DNA from: Sandaracinobacteroides sp041675905
GTDB lineage: Bacteria; Pseudomonadota; Alphaproteobacteria; Sphingomonadales; Sphingomonadaceae
DNA length: 64,000 bases
Assembly (NCBI GenBank): GCA_041675905.1
Contig: JBAYSX010000014.1
Location: 1 to 64,000, forward strand
Direction of reading: 5' to 3'
Part shown: positions 15,742 to 25,039 of the stretch, piece after piece
Layout: each line of letters starts with the position of its first letter
How positions within the stretch are numbered: position 1 is the first letter of the stretch
Made by a program: the position numbers and the translations under genes
The notes under the pieces: generated by a model
What the model was told of the DNA's origin: nothing
The model's input: the letters and a program-made list of their open reading frames with translations, nothing else
Database searches by the model: none

Positions 15742-17477
15742 GCCGCCTCGTCCGCCAGATCCGCCGATTCCACCAGATGAATGAACGTGTCTTCCATGGT
15801 GGGATCGGGCCGGGCGGCGCTGGCCGCGCCACGCTTCAGGGCATCGGGCGTATCCAGCGCGATCAGCCGGGCACGATACAGCATCGCCACCCGGTCGCAA
15901 TATTCGGCCTCGTCCATGAAATGGGTGGTGACCATCACCGTCACCCCCTTGCGGGCAAGGCCGTTGATATGCGTCCAGAATTCGCGGCGCGTGATCGGGT
16001 CCACGCCCGACGTCGGCTCGTCCAGAAACAATACCGGCGGATGATGCATCAGCGCACAAGCCAGCGCGAGACGTTGTCTGTAGCCCAGCGGCAGGGATTC
16101 CGGGGCCGCTGACAGCCACGGGTGCAGGGAGAATGTGTCGACCATTTCGTCGATGCGGGCGCGGCGCGTGTCGCCCGCCAGCCCGTACACGCCGGCGAAA
16201 AACTCCAGATTCTGCCGCACCGAAAGCAGGCCGTAGAGGGAAAATTTCTGCGCCATATAGCCCAGCTGGCTTTTCGCCGCACCGGCGGCCCGGCGCAGAT
16301 CCTGTCCGGCAACATGCGCATCTCCCTCGGTGGGCTTGAGCAGACCGCACAGCATCTTGAAGGTGGTGGATTTCCCGGCGCCATTGGGGCCAAGCAGGCC
16401 GAAGATTTCACCCTTACGCACTTCGAAGCTAACATCGTCGGTGGCGGTGAAATTACCGAAACGCTTGGTCAGATTACGGCACGATACGGCAATATCGGAT
16501 GCAAGCGTCACTGGCGGCAGGCGTTCGGCCAGAGACGAGGTTCCGCCCGGACCGCCGCCCAGCAGGTCGATGAACGCATCCTCGAAGCGCGGCGGCACCG
16601 GCACCAGGAGCGCGCCGACCCGGTCCGCCAGCGTCTGGATTTGCTGTGTGCCGGCGTTGGCGCGCAGCACCACGCGCACGCCCGCGCCCTGAATCACGCC
16701 ATCGCCGATGCTTTCCAGATCCAGCGCCTCGGCCAGCACGGCGCGGCGTTGGGCGCCAACGTCTTCCAGACGAAAACTGCGATCCCCGAGGCGTCCGGTC
16801 AATTCCGTCGGCGGGCCGTCGAAGGCGAGTTGCCCCTCGTTGAGCAGCAGCACGCTGTCGCAGCGCTCAGCCTCATCAAGATAGGCGGTGGACCAGACGA
16901 CCGCCATGCCCTCGTCCGTCAGCGCGTTCACCATGCGCCACAGGTCCTGACGGCTGACCGGATCGACGCCGACGCTCGGCTCGTCCAGCAACAACACGGC
17001 GGGCCGTGCCATCAGCGCGCAGGCCAGCCCCAGCTTCTGCTTCATGCCGCCCGACAGCTTGCCCGCCAGACGTTCGGTGAAGGGACCAAGGCGGGTGAAG
17101 TCGAGCAATTCGGTAAACAGACCAGCATGCCGGTCCGCATCCATGCCGCGCAACCGTGCATAAAGGCGCATGTTTTCCATCACGGACAGATCTTCGTACA
17201 ATCCGAAGCGCTGCGGCATATATCCGCTTGCCACGTGGATGGCGTCATTGTCGTCCACCACGTCGAAACCGGCCAGCGTAACGCGCCCGGCGTTCGGCAC
17301 GAGCAGACCGGTGAGGATCCGCATCAGTGTTGTCTTGCCCGCACCGTCCGGACCGATAAGGCCGGTCAGGCGGCCATAATGGATTTGCGCGCTGACGCCG
17401 CGCAGGGCGGCCCGGTCGCCAAAATACTTGTCCACGCCGTCGATGATAACGGCTGGCTCGCTGCTATCGGCAGCCAT
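15738..17477 (-). CDS. Tandem ABC ATPase of an ABC-2 exporter (YbhF-like)
   Basis: A 579-residue protein with two complete nucleotide-binding domains. The first (about 8-235) has Walker A GPDGAGKTT, signature LSGGMKQK and Walker B VLLLDEPSVGVD. The second (about 330-560) has Walker A GPNGAGKST, a degenerate signature LPLGYRQR and Walker B VLFLDEPTSGVD. This duplicated architecture is the mark of YbhF/RbbA-type exporters. It sits between the membrane-fusion protein gene (five bases) and the first permease gene (overlap), and energises transport from the cytoplasm. Confidence 0.92.
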   Translation of the reverse strand: MAADSSEPAVIIDGVDKYFGDRAALRGVSAQIHYGRLTGLIGPDGAGKTTLMRILTGLLVPNAGRVTLAGFDVVDDNDAIHVASGYMPQRFGLYEDLSVMENMRLYARLRGMDADRHAGLFTELLDFTRLGPFTERLAGKLSGGMKQKLGLACALMARPAVLLLDEPSVGVDPVSRQDLWRMVNALTDEGMAVVWSTAYLDEAERCDSVLLLNEGQLAFDGPPTELTGRLGDRSFRLEDVGAQRRAVLAEALDLESIGDGVIQGAGVRVVLRANAGTQQIQTLADRVGALLVPVPPRFEDAFIDLLGGGPGGTSSLAERLPPVTLASDIAVSCRNLTKRFGNFTATDDVSFEVRKGEIFGLLGPNGAGKSTTFKMLCGLLKPTEGDAHVAGQDLRRAAGAAKSQLGYMAQKFSLYGLLSVRQNLEFFAGVYGLAGDTRRARIDEMVDTFSLHPWLSAAPESLPLGYRQRLALACALMHHPPVLFLDEPTSGVDPITRREFWTHINGLARKGVTVMVTTHFMDEAEYCDRVAMLYRARLIALDTPDALKRGAASAARPDPTMEDTFIHLVESADLADEAA

Positions 17478-17482
17478 GCGGA

Positions 17483-18523
17483 TCAGCCTTCGTTTGCACC
17501 GGTAACCGGCCGGGCATCGACTTCGATCGTCACGGGCATGCCCTGGCGAAGGCCAGCATCAGCCTCCGCGTCGGCGGCGTCGATCACCACCCGCAGCCGA
17601 TAAACCAGATCGGTTCGCAAATCGGTGGTTTCCACCGTTTTCGGGGTGAATTCGGCGCGGGGCGAGATAAAGCCGATCTGGCCGCGCCAGACCTTGTCTG
17701 ACGTATCATTGCGCACCCGCACCTTTGTTCCGGGCGCGATGCGACCGAGATCAGGCTCTCCGACATAGGCGCGCACATAAACGGGGCGGTCCAGACTGAG
17801 GCTGTAAACGGTGCTTTGGCTGGCGACCATGCTCCCCGGCTCGCGCACACGTGCAATAACCGTACCCGCGGCGGGTGCCGCCAGACGCGTATCGGCCAGC
17901 GCCGTGGCGGCCTGTGCGCGCGCGGCTTCGGCGGCGGCCAGGCGCGCTTCGCCTGCCGCAATGTCTTCCCGCCGAAAACCTTCCCGCGCCTGCGACAGGG
18001 CGGCTTCGGCCGCTTTCACGCCAGCCACCGCCTGATCATGGGCCGCACGGGCGTTCTCGACGGTTCGTTCGCTGCTCGCGCCCGACGCCAGCAAATCACT
18101 CTGGCGACGATAGTTGCGCCCGGTACTTTCAGCGATGGCTTCCGCCTGATTGAGTGCCTGTTGGGCCTGGACGATCTCCTGCGGACGCAGACCCCGTCGC
18201 AGCCTGGCGAGGTCTGCCCGCGCCACCTGCACGGCCGCTTCCGCCGCGGCGAGCGCTTGCCGGTAGGGCCGGGCATCCAGGGTTGCCATATGGCTACCGG
18301 CGCTGACCACATCGCCCTCGTCGAACTCCATAGCGGAGATGCGTCCCGGCTGCCGGAAGGCCAGTTGCACCTCGCGGATATCGACATTGCCATACAAACG
18401 CAGCCGGTTATCGTCCGTGCCCGTTCGCTGTGTCCACAACCATATGATGCCGGCAGTGGCTGTTACGACGACAGCAATAACGAAGATGCGCTTCGCCGCC
18501 GGGGAGAGATTTGCGATGGTCAT
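17483..18523 (-). CDS. HlyD-family membrane fusion protein (YbhG-like)
   Basis: A 346-residue periplasmic adaptor anchored by an N-terminal helix (about residues 12-32). A lipoyl/barrel-sandwich half (GNVDIREVQLAF, PGRISAME) is followed by a long alanine-rich coiled-coil hairpin (about 95-215), then the second lipoyl half and a beta-barrel domain (about 220-330). It bridges the ABC-2 permeases to the outer-membrane factor. It overlaps the TetR stop by four bases, so regulator and pump are co-transcribed, as in cecR-ybhGFSR. Confidence 0.9.
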   Translation of the reverse strand: MTIANLSPAAKRIFVIAVVVTATAGIIWLWTQRTGTDDNRLRLYGNVDIREVQLAFRQPGRISAMEFDEGDVVSAGSHMATLDARPYRQALAAAEAAVQVARADLARLRRGLRPQEIVQAQQALNQAEAIAESTGRNYRRQSDLLASGASSERTVENARAAHDQAVAGVKAAEAALSQAREGFRREDIAAGEARLAAAEAARAQAATALADTRLAAPAAGTVIARVREPGSMVASQSTVYSLSLDRPVYVRAYVGEPDLGRIAPGTKVRVRNDTSDKVWRGQIGFISPRAEFTPKTVETTDLRTDLVYRLRVVIDAADAEADAGLRQGMPVTIEVDARPVTGANEG

Positions 18524-19128
18524 TGCGCGCTCCGGATACCACGGCGATAAATGGAAAATGCACCCGGTGCATCGCGGCGGATGCGCGCCGGATCTCCGGT
18601 CAGCATCGCTTGCACGACCAGCCCCTGAATGGTGCCCACGAACAGGGTTGCGGCGGCATCCACGTCGAGCGATGCCTCCAGTTCGCCCCCCGCCTTCCCG
18701 GCTTCGAGCAAATGCCCCAGCCGTTCGCCGTAGCGCTGCAACAGGGTCTGCACCATCCGCCGGGTCAGGGTATCGCCGGAGCGCTGCAATTCACCGAACA
18801 GCATGCGCGGTACGCCCGGATGTTCGGCTACGAAGTCGGTATGTGCCATGAAAACCGCTTCAAGCCCTGCAAGCGGCGATGCGGCATCGTTCACCGCCTT
18901 GTCCACCCGCGCCAGCAGTCGCTCGCTCACCCAGGACATAACGGCCCGCAGAATCGCGTCTTTGGACGGAAAGTGCCGGAAAAGCGCACCCTGCGTGAGC
19001 CCCATATGCTGTGCAATGGCGGTGGTCGTGATGTCGCCAGGATTCTGCCCGGCCGCGAGTTCGATCACCGCTTCGACGGTGGCCGCGCGACGTTCCTCCG
19101 CCGGGAGATTCCTGGAATGCCGACTCAT
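18520..19128 (-). CDS. TetR-family repressor of the efflux operon (CecR-like)
   Basis: A 202-residue regulator with an N-terminal TetR HTH (about residues 12-58; TTTAIAQHMGLTQGALFRHF) and an all-helical ligand domain behind it. The start is ATG 19128 (MSRHSRNLP); the 79 codons upstream are not protein-like. As first gene of the pump operon it probably represses its own promoter, where an AGTAA/TTACT inverted repeat is found 20 bases upstream. Gene order matches E. coli cecR followed by ybhGFSR. Confidence 0.9.
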   Translation of the reverse strand: MSRHSRNLPAEERRAATVEAVIELAAGQNPGDITTTAIAQHMGLTQGALFRHFPSKDAILRAVMSWVSERLLARVDKAVNDAASPLAGLEAVFMAHTDFVAEHPGVPRMLFGELQRSGDTLTRRMVQTLLQRYGERLGHLLEAGKAGGELEASLDVDAAATLFVGTIQGLVVQAMLTGDPARIRRDAPGAFSIYRRGIRSAQ

Positions 19129-19147
19129 CCCCGCCCCAAAAAAAGAA

Positions 19148-19161
19148 AGTAACCTATTACT
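19148..19161. promoter_or_regulatory. AGTAA-CCTA-TTACT inverted repeat, candidate TetR operator
   Basis: A perfect 5-bp inverted repeat with a four-base spacer lies 20 bases before the tetR start. Position and size suit a TetR half-site pair that would block transcription of the whole pump operon. This is inferred from symmetry and location only. Confidence 0.45.
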
Positions 19162-19291
19162 ATCAGCGGACCAGACCGGCGCAAGCGGAATTATTTGAAA
19201 GAGTCGGGTCGGATGCTGCATCTTGATAGAGGACAGGGAATTCTGTTTTGCGCGGCCCAACGGGGAAGCGAATTGGAGGACCGCAATGAAT

Positions 19292-20224
19292 TCAACTGCT
19301 ATTCGTCGGCGCGGTTCGATCCGGAACCGGAAAATTCTGCGCGTCCTGCCTCCAGCTTTTGACAAAAGACCAGAAGCGTTCGCTGGCCACGGGCCTGGTC
19401 GCGCCCTTCCGCTGAAGAAGCGATAACCAGAGCGGGCTGGCGTCGGCTATCCGCCGGCGGACCACTCCATAGCGCATCGTCGCATCTGCGGGAGAGGGCA
19501 CGACGGTGGTCACGATCATTCCCGCATTGTCCCGAAGAAGGGAACGACGCAGTTCCGGCACATAAACGGGGCAAGCACCTGCAGCAATTAACGGCGCATA
19601 ATGACGGCTGAAGAATTCGGGCACAGCTGTTTGGGCAAGCATCGCCACTGCACGTCCCGAAAAGTCGCTGATGTGCAACGTATCGCGGCCTACAAGAGGA
19701 TCGCCGCAGTTCAGCATGACCGCAAAATCGAGATCATGCAGGCGAAGCCGCTCAAAACGCGGGCTTTCCTCAAAATCCGTTACGACGGCGAAGTCGATCT
19801 GGCCATTATCCAGCCGATCCAGCAGAATCTCGGGATTTCCGGCCTCGACGGTGATGCAGAGTTCAGGCTGCCGGGTAGCGAAGCTCGAAAGCAACGAAGC
19901 AAGGCGCGGGTCCGGTTCGCCCAACGGCATGGTCCCGATCCGCAACCGGCCGCGATGGCCCAGCCGCCGGAGATCTACTTCTTCGAGAACTGTAGTGGCG
20001 ATTCCCGCGAGCGGCCTGACCAGTTCGAGCAAGTCACGACCATAGGGCGTGAGTTCAACGCTCCGTGTGTTGCGATTGAACAACGGCATTCCGATGGCGG
20101 ATTCCAGCTTCCGGATTTGTAGCGACAGGCGAGGCTGCGATGTACCCAGCTTTCGAGCCGCAGCCGAAAAGGAAAGCGCCTCGGCGACCGCCGCGAACTG
20201 AAGCAGGAGACGGATATCGAGCAC
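19292..20224 (-). CDS. LysR-family transcriptional regulator
   Basis: A 310-residue regulator. The winged HTH covers residues 1-60 (LLLQFAAVAEALSFSAAARKLGTSQPRLSLQIRKLE) and the periplasmic-binding-like effector domain about 90-295. The start chosen is GTG 20224, which has a good GGGGAG ribosome site; the annotated frame extends 20 codons further without one. It is divergent from the nitronate-monooxygenase-like gene with a 166-base intergenic region, the classic LysR target arrangement. It probably controls that gene in response to a small ligand that cannot be inferred. Confidence 0.9.
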   Translation of the reverse strand: MLDIRLLLQFAAVAEALSFSAAARKLGTSQPRLSLQIRKLESAIGMPLFNRNTRSVELTPYGRDLLELVRPLAGIATTVLEEVDLRRLGHRGRLRIGTMPLGEPDPRLASLLSSFATRQPELCITVEAGNPEILLDRLDNGQIDFAVVTDFEESPRFERLRLHDLDFAVMLNCGDPLVGRDTLHISDFSGRAVAMLAQTAVPEFFSRHYAPLIAAGACPVYVPELRRSLLRDNAGMIVTTVVPSPADATMRYGVVRRRIADASPLWLSLLQRKGATRPVASERFWSFVKSWRQDAQNFPVPDRTAPTNSS

Positions 20225-20253
20225 AGCTCCCCATTCATATCCGGGCGATATAA

Positions 20254-20263
20254 ATTTGCAAAT
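20254..20263. promoter_or_regulatory. ATTTGCAAAT palindrome between divergent genes
   Basis: A perfect 10-base palindrome lies 30 bases before the LysR start, inside the 166-base region shared with the divergent monooxygenase gene. LysR proteins bind interrupted T-N11-A palindromes in such places. The site is a candidate only. Confidence 0.35.
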
Positions 20264-20390
20264 CTGAATATTGGACCGGGCCATCCATTCCCGGCATCGT
20301 CCGGCGCGAGCAAAGGGGCGGCAGCATAGTTAAGGCGCGAGTCCGTCAGGACCGCGTCCGCTGCGATGCCCACAACGACCGGAGAGACGT

Positions 20391-21515
20391 TTGGAACCTG
20401 TCAAAAGCCTTGTGGGAGCGGAGTTTCCCCTGTTCGCATTCAGTCATTGCCGTGATGTCGTGGCGGCTGTCAGCCGCGCCGGTGGTTTCGGTGTTCTGGG
20501 GGGGAGCAGCTTTACGCCGGAAACACTGGAGCAGGAGCTTGCGTGGATTGATGCGCATGTGGATGGCAAGCCATATGGTATCGACATTTTGATACCCGAG
20601 CATCAGGCGCTCGGGCTGGACGTGAGTATCGACAAGCTCGTCGAATCCATTCCAGCCGAACATGTCGGGTTCGCGGTGGATCTGCTGACCCGCCATGGCA
20701 TCAGCGTGAGCCGGGATGATGTGATCGAGCGCGAGCTGCCGGCTACATTGCCCGAAGTCGGGGAGGCGCTGCTGGATGTTGCCTTCCGGCATCCCATTCG
20801 CCTGATCGTCAATGCGCTTGGCATCGCTCCGCCTTCCATGATCGAACGCGGCCGGCATTATGGTGTCCCCGTGGGTGCTCTGGTGGGCGCAAAGGAGCAT
20901 GCGATCCGGCAGGTCAATGCCGGGGTTGATCTGCTTGTGGCGCAAGGCGGGGAAGCTGGTGGGCATTGTGGTGAAGTCTCGACCCTTGTGCTCGTGCCTG
21001 AAGTCATCCGCGCCATCGAGCCGATCAAAAAGGTTCCGGTGCTTGCGGCCGGTGGCATTATGACCGGCGCACAGATGGCAGGATGCATGGCTATGGGCGC
21101 GGCTGGCGCATGGACCGGCTCGGTCTGGCTTGCCACCACAGAAGCGGAGACAAGCGAGGCATTCCGGGAGAAAATGATCGCCGCTTCATCGCGGGATACG
21201 ATCCGTTCGGCATCGCGAACCGGCAAACCGAGCCGTCAGCTTCGTTCCGCCTGGCATGCAGCCTGGGACGGTCCGGATAGCCCGGGTGCCCTGCCTATGC
21301 CGCAGATGTCGATGATCAGTCTGCCGGCATTCCGGCAAATCGAGAAGGCGACCGGAAACGGGAACATGCAGGCCCGTGAATTGGTAAGCTACTGGGTCGG
21401 ACAGGGCGTCGGTCTTGTGGATAACATACGCTCTGCATCGGCAGTCGTGCAGGAGTTCAAGCAGGATTTCGCTGAAGCCGTGGCGAAACTTATCGACACG
21501 GTGAACCACGATTAG
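20391..21515 (+). CDS. Nitronate monooxygenase-like FMN-dependent TIM-barrel protein
   Basis: A 374-residue cytoplasmic flavoprotein of the NMO/2-nitropropane dioxygenase family. Conserved elements include the N-terminal glycine segment RAGGFGVLGG, the active-site loop QGGEAGGHCGE and the FMN phosphate site LAAGGIMTGAQMAGCMAMGA. The start is TTG 20391 with GGAGAG upstream. Classic members oxidise alkyl nitronates, but many are misnamed and act as other flavin enzymes, including enoyl reductases of the FabK type. Context with LysR and acyl-CoA genes suggests a catabolic redox step rather than nitro detoxification; this is inference. Confidence 0.82.
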   Translation: MEPVKSLVGAEFPLFAFSHCRDVVAAVSRAGGFGVLGGSSFTPETLEQELAWIDAHVDGKPYGIDILIPEHQALGLDVSIDKLVESIPAEHVGFAVDLLTRHGISVSRDDVIERELPATLPEVGEALLDVAFRHPIRLIVNALGIAPPSMIERGRHYGVPVGALVGAKEHAIRQVNAGVDLLVAQGGEAGGHCGEVSTLVLVPEVIRAIEPIKKVPVLAAGGIMTGAQMAGCMAMGAAGAWTGSVWLATTEAETSEAFREKMIAASSRDTIRSASRTGKPSRQLRSAWHAAWDGPDSPGALPMPQMSMISLPAFRQIEKATGNGNMQARELVSYWVGQGVGLVDNIRSASAVVQEFKQDFAEAVAKLIDTVNHD

Positions 21516-21623
21516 ACTTCATCAATTCGCACATTCCCAGGACGATATTATCAAGGCTCGTTGGCTAATAACTAAAATCTGTTTTCTGATGAGATAATAG
21601 AGCCAGAGAAAAAGGGGGGGACC

Positions 21624-23966
21624 ATGAAAATACGGTGAAACGCCCGCTCAATGATTTCCGGGACTATTGCAGCTGGCTACTCGTTATACGCACTGGGAAG
21701 TCCGGTTTTGTCGCAGGTGTCGGACACGTCCGTGGGCCGGTCGGACGCCGAAATCATCGTCACTGCGCGCAAGCGCGACGAGCGCTTGCTCGACGTGCCG
21801 GTTTCAATCACTGCGATCGGAGGGGCGGAGCTCGCTCGCGCGGGGGTGTCGGATCTTTCCAGGATCGGTCAAATGATTCCGCAGACCCGTTTCGAAAAAG
21901 TGGGCGGCGGCGGTAGCGGGGCGACGTTTGCGATCAGGGGTATCGGTTCGGCGTCGGGTGACAAGGGCATCGAACAGACGGTCGCTGTCAATATAGACGG
22001 TGTGCAGTCAAGCCGCGGCAAGCTCTCTGTTCTGTCCTTTTTCGATGTGCAGCAGGTGGAGGTCTTAAAGGGTCCGCAGGCACTGTTTTTCGGTAAGAAC
22101 AGTCCGGGCGGTGTGATTGCGGTCAAGTCTGTCAATCCGGGAACCGAACTGGAAGGGTATGTCCGCGGCGGATATGAATTTGTCGCCGACGAGCGCTTTG
22201 TCGAGGCCGCTGTTGGCGGACCAGTAACAGACACCCTTGGTGTCCGCGTAGCGGTTCGCGGTGCCAAAATGGATGGCTGGGTCCGTAACCGTGCTCAGGC
22301 CGGACCGAATCCCGGGGATCCTGCCGCGCCTCTCAACCTCGGGCGGTCACGGTTTCCCGGCAACAAGGAACTACTGGGTCGCATTACGCTCGCATGGTCA
22401 CCTACGCCGGACTTCGACATGAACCTGAAGATTTTCGCGGCAAAAGTGAAGGAAAACAACGAGTTCGGGTCCCCGGAAACGATTTGCGACAGCCGCTACA
22501 CGAGTCCGTCCTCTCAAGGAGTGGAAGATCCTGATGGAGATTGCGCACTGGACGGTCGTATTTCAACTGGCGGTCTGTCCCAGGCATATGCCGGCGCCGG
22601 ATGGCCAGGATCGAGAAACGGAGATCCCTATCAGGATACCACGGCGATTCTGGCGACGCTGACAACCAATTACCGTATGGAGAATTTCGTAATTTCCCTG
22701 ATCAGCGGCGTCATGCAATTCGATAGTGACGGTTTCGACAATTATGACGGCACGGTCTATGGTCGCCTGACGGGCTATACGCATGAAAAGTCGAAATCCT
22801 TCTCGCAAGAAGTTCGGGTCATGACGACTTTCAATGGACCGTTCAACATTACAACGGGTGGATATTATGAAACCACGAAACGGGAATCCGGGGGCGCGGG
22901 CGGCGCTGGTCTGCTGACACCGGATGCCCGTAACGGCCAGTATAATCTCTATACCCGTGAAGAAGTTGCGCATAGCACGACATATTCGATATTTGCCCAG
23001 GGCGAGTGGACGCTTTTTCCGGAACTCACGCTCAGCGGCGGCGCACGCATTACCAGAGAGAAAAAGCGCCTGCGCGTCAGCAACATCTTCGTAAATAAGA
23101 GCCAGATGCTGACGCCGGCGGTACCGGCATCGGCAATCCTGTTGCCCGAAGGCGTGGTGTTACGGCCCCGACGATCCGACAGCAACGTTTCACCGGAAGT
23201 CACGCTGACCTACAAACCGCGCACCAACCTGATGACCTATGTTTCCTATCGAACTGGCTACAAATCAGGAGGGCTGTCGAGTTCATCGGTGCTGGGCGCA
23301 ACCGCGACGGAAACCAACCTGCAATTCGATCCAGAGAAGGCGCGGGGCGGAGAAATCGGGCTTAAGGGGGAATTCCTCGACCGGCGCTGGACGATTGCGG
23401 CCACGGTATACCGCTATTCCTTCACGAACCTGCAATCGACATCCTTCGATCCAGGGCCACCGCCGGTGTTCCGCCTCCGCAACGCCGGCGGCGCGCGCAC
23501 CACGGGCTTCGAAATGTCCTCGCAATTCCACGTGAACGACATGCTGTCCCTTAATGGCGCATTGGCCTATAACCACGGACGTTACACCGAATTCGAGGGA
23601 GCGCCCTGTTACACCGGTCAGACCGCTGCACAAGGCTGCGCTGGCGGCCTGCAAGATCTCACCGATACCAGGCTGCCCTACAACCCTGCCTGGACGGGAA
23701 TGCTGTTTACAGCGGTTCCTACTGGGCGAACGTCAATAGAAACCCGCTCGCCGAACAGGATGATTTCTGGAAGCTCAATGCCACCCTTCGGCTCGCGGAA
23801 AGTAATGACAAATGGGAGCTGGCTCTGGTTGGACGAAACCTGATGAACGAACGTTATATTATTTATGAATCGGATAAGCCCGGCGGCCCCTCCACCGGCG
23901 GTCAGGCACTGGTAGCCCACGGGTCGGCCGCGGGAGATCCTGTTGCAGGCAAGCTGGCGATTTTGA
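21624..23966 (+). pseudogene. TonB-dependent receptor, broken by a stop and two compensating frameshifts
   Basis: Reads as an outer-membrane TonB-dependent receptor: TonB box EIIVTARKR, plug domain with LKGPQALFFGKNSPGGV, then a 22-strand barrel. Three lesions are visible. The only start with a strong ribosome site (ATG 21624) hits TGA after four codons, leaving a restart at 21651. Near 23700 the protein leaves frame and the original frame stops at 23843. The receptor continues in another frame (SYWANVNRN, ELALVGRNLMNERYI) and returns to the first frame near 23920, ending TGRPREILLQASWRF at 23966, a normal receptor C-terminus. Either a pseudogene or sequencing errors; it belongs to the same subfamily as the intact receptor at 33031. 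Confidence 0.85.
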
Positions 23967-24004
23967 TAGCGGGGAGAGAGCGCCATCCTGGAAGCCAGCT
24001 CTTC

Positions 24005-24904
24005 TCAGCTTCCGATGGCCCGCCCGCGTGAGAGCAGCCACTCGAACAGCGATTTTACCTCCGGCCTTTTGAGCGACAACTGGTTGGCACGGGCATACAC
24101 ACTGCGCGGGTAACGGCATATGACGTCAAAGAGCCGGACTGCGCGCCCGCTCGACAAAATCGCCTCGGACAAACCCGCGCTGCCCAGCCCCACACCCAGG
24201 CCCTGACCGACCGCCTCAAGGTAGGAGGCGGAATCCGCGATCATGATTCCACCTCGGGGGGTGAGTTCGGCCAGACCTGCCGCGCGTAGCCACATGGGCC
24301 AGGCGTCGCGGGCGCCGCCGGCCACCAGCAACGTCGCCTGCATCAAATCTTCCGGTTTCCGGAGCGCCAGTGACTGCACAAGCTCGGGAGCGCAAATGGG
24401 AAAGAACTCCATGCCGAACAGCCGGACGGCGTCGCTGACCATATCGCCATCCTTCAGGGATGAGATGCACATATCTATACCGGCCTCCAGTTCCACCCGC
24501 AGCGATGGAACTGTGTGTATCTCCACCTCACAGCCGGGCCGATTCTCCAGAAAATTCCCGAGTGCGCCATGCAGCCATTGCGTGGAGATCAGCGGCGTCG
24601 TGGCGACCCGGATCGGGGCCTCCCGGCGGGATCGGGAGGCGGCGGCTGACGCCTCCCGGACGATTTCAAGTCCGGGTCTGAGCCGTTCCAGATAAGCATT
24701 CCCCGCGATCGTCAGGCTGACGCTGCGCGGCCCCCGCTCAAACAGGGCGACTCCGAATTGCTGCTCCAGCGCCTGCACGCGACGGCTGACCGCCGATGCC
24801 GTCAGGTTCAGTCGCTCCGCCGCGTCGCGGAAGCTCAGCGCTTCAGCGACGGCGACAAACGCCTCGATACCCCGCAAGGATGGCAACCGCTGGGTATCCG
24901 TCAT
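24005..24904 (-). CDS. LysR-family regulator (GcvA-like)
   Basis: A 299-residue LysR protein. The HTH covers residues 8-65 (AFVAVAEALSFRDAAERLNLTASAVSRRVQALE), with the GcvA-type motif GVALFERGPRSVSLT. The effector domain covers about 95-290. It is encoded 135 bases downstream of the acyl-CoA dehydrogenase gene on the same strand and converges on the broken receptor gene. It may regulate the CoA operon. Its ligand is unknown. Confidence 0.9.
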   Translation of the reverse strand: MTDTQRLPSLRGIEAFVAVAEALSFRDAAERLNLTASAVSRRVQALEQQFGVALFERGPRSVSLTIAGNAYLERLRPGLEIVREASAAASRSRREAPIRVATTPLISTQWLHGALGNFLENRPGCEVEIHTVPSLRVELEAGIDMCISSLKDGDMVSDAVRLFGMEFFPICAPELVQSLALRKPEDLMQATLLVAGGARDAWPMWLRAAGLAELTPRGGIMIADSASYLEAVGQGLGVGLGSAGLSEAILSSGRAVRLFDVICRYPRSVYARANQLSLKRPEVKSLFEWLLSRGRAIGS

Positions 24905-25039
24905 TTTTACTCCCTGAACAATTCAGGCGCAGCTTTTACGCCGTGGAAGGCGGTTTTATCGGCCTGTTCGGGGGGAGAGTAAGCCATCTTGCGGTCCGGG
25001 TTCAACGGTCTCCCGACGAAAGGACTTCTGTTTCGGGAA

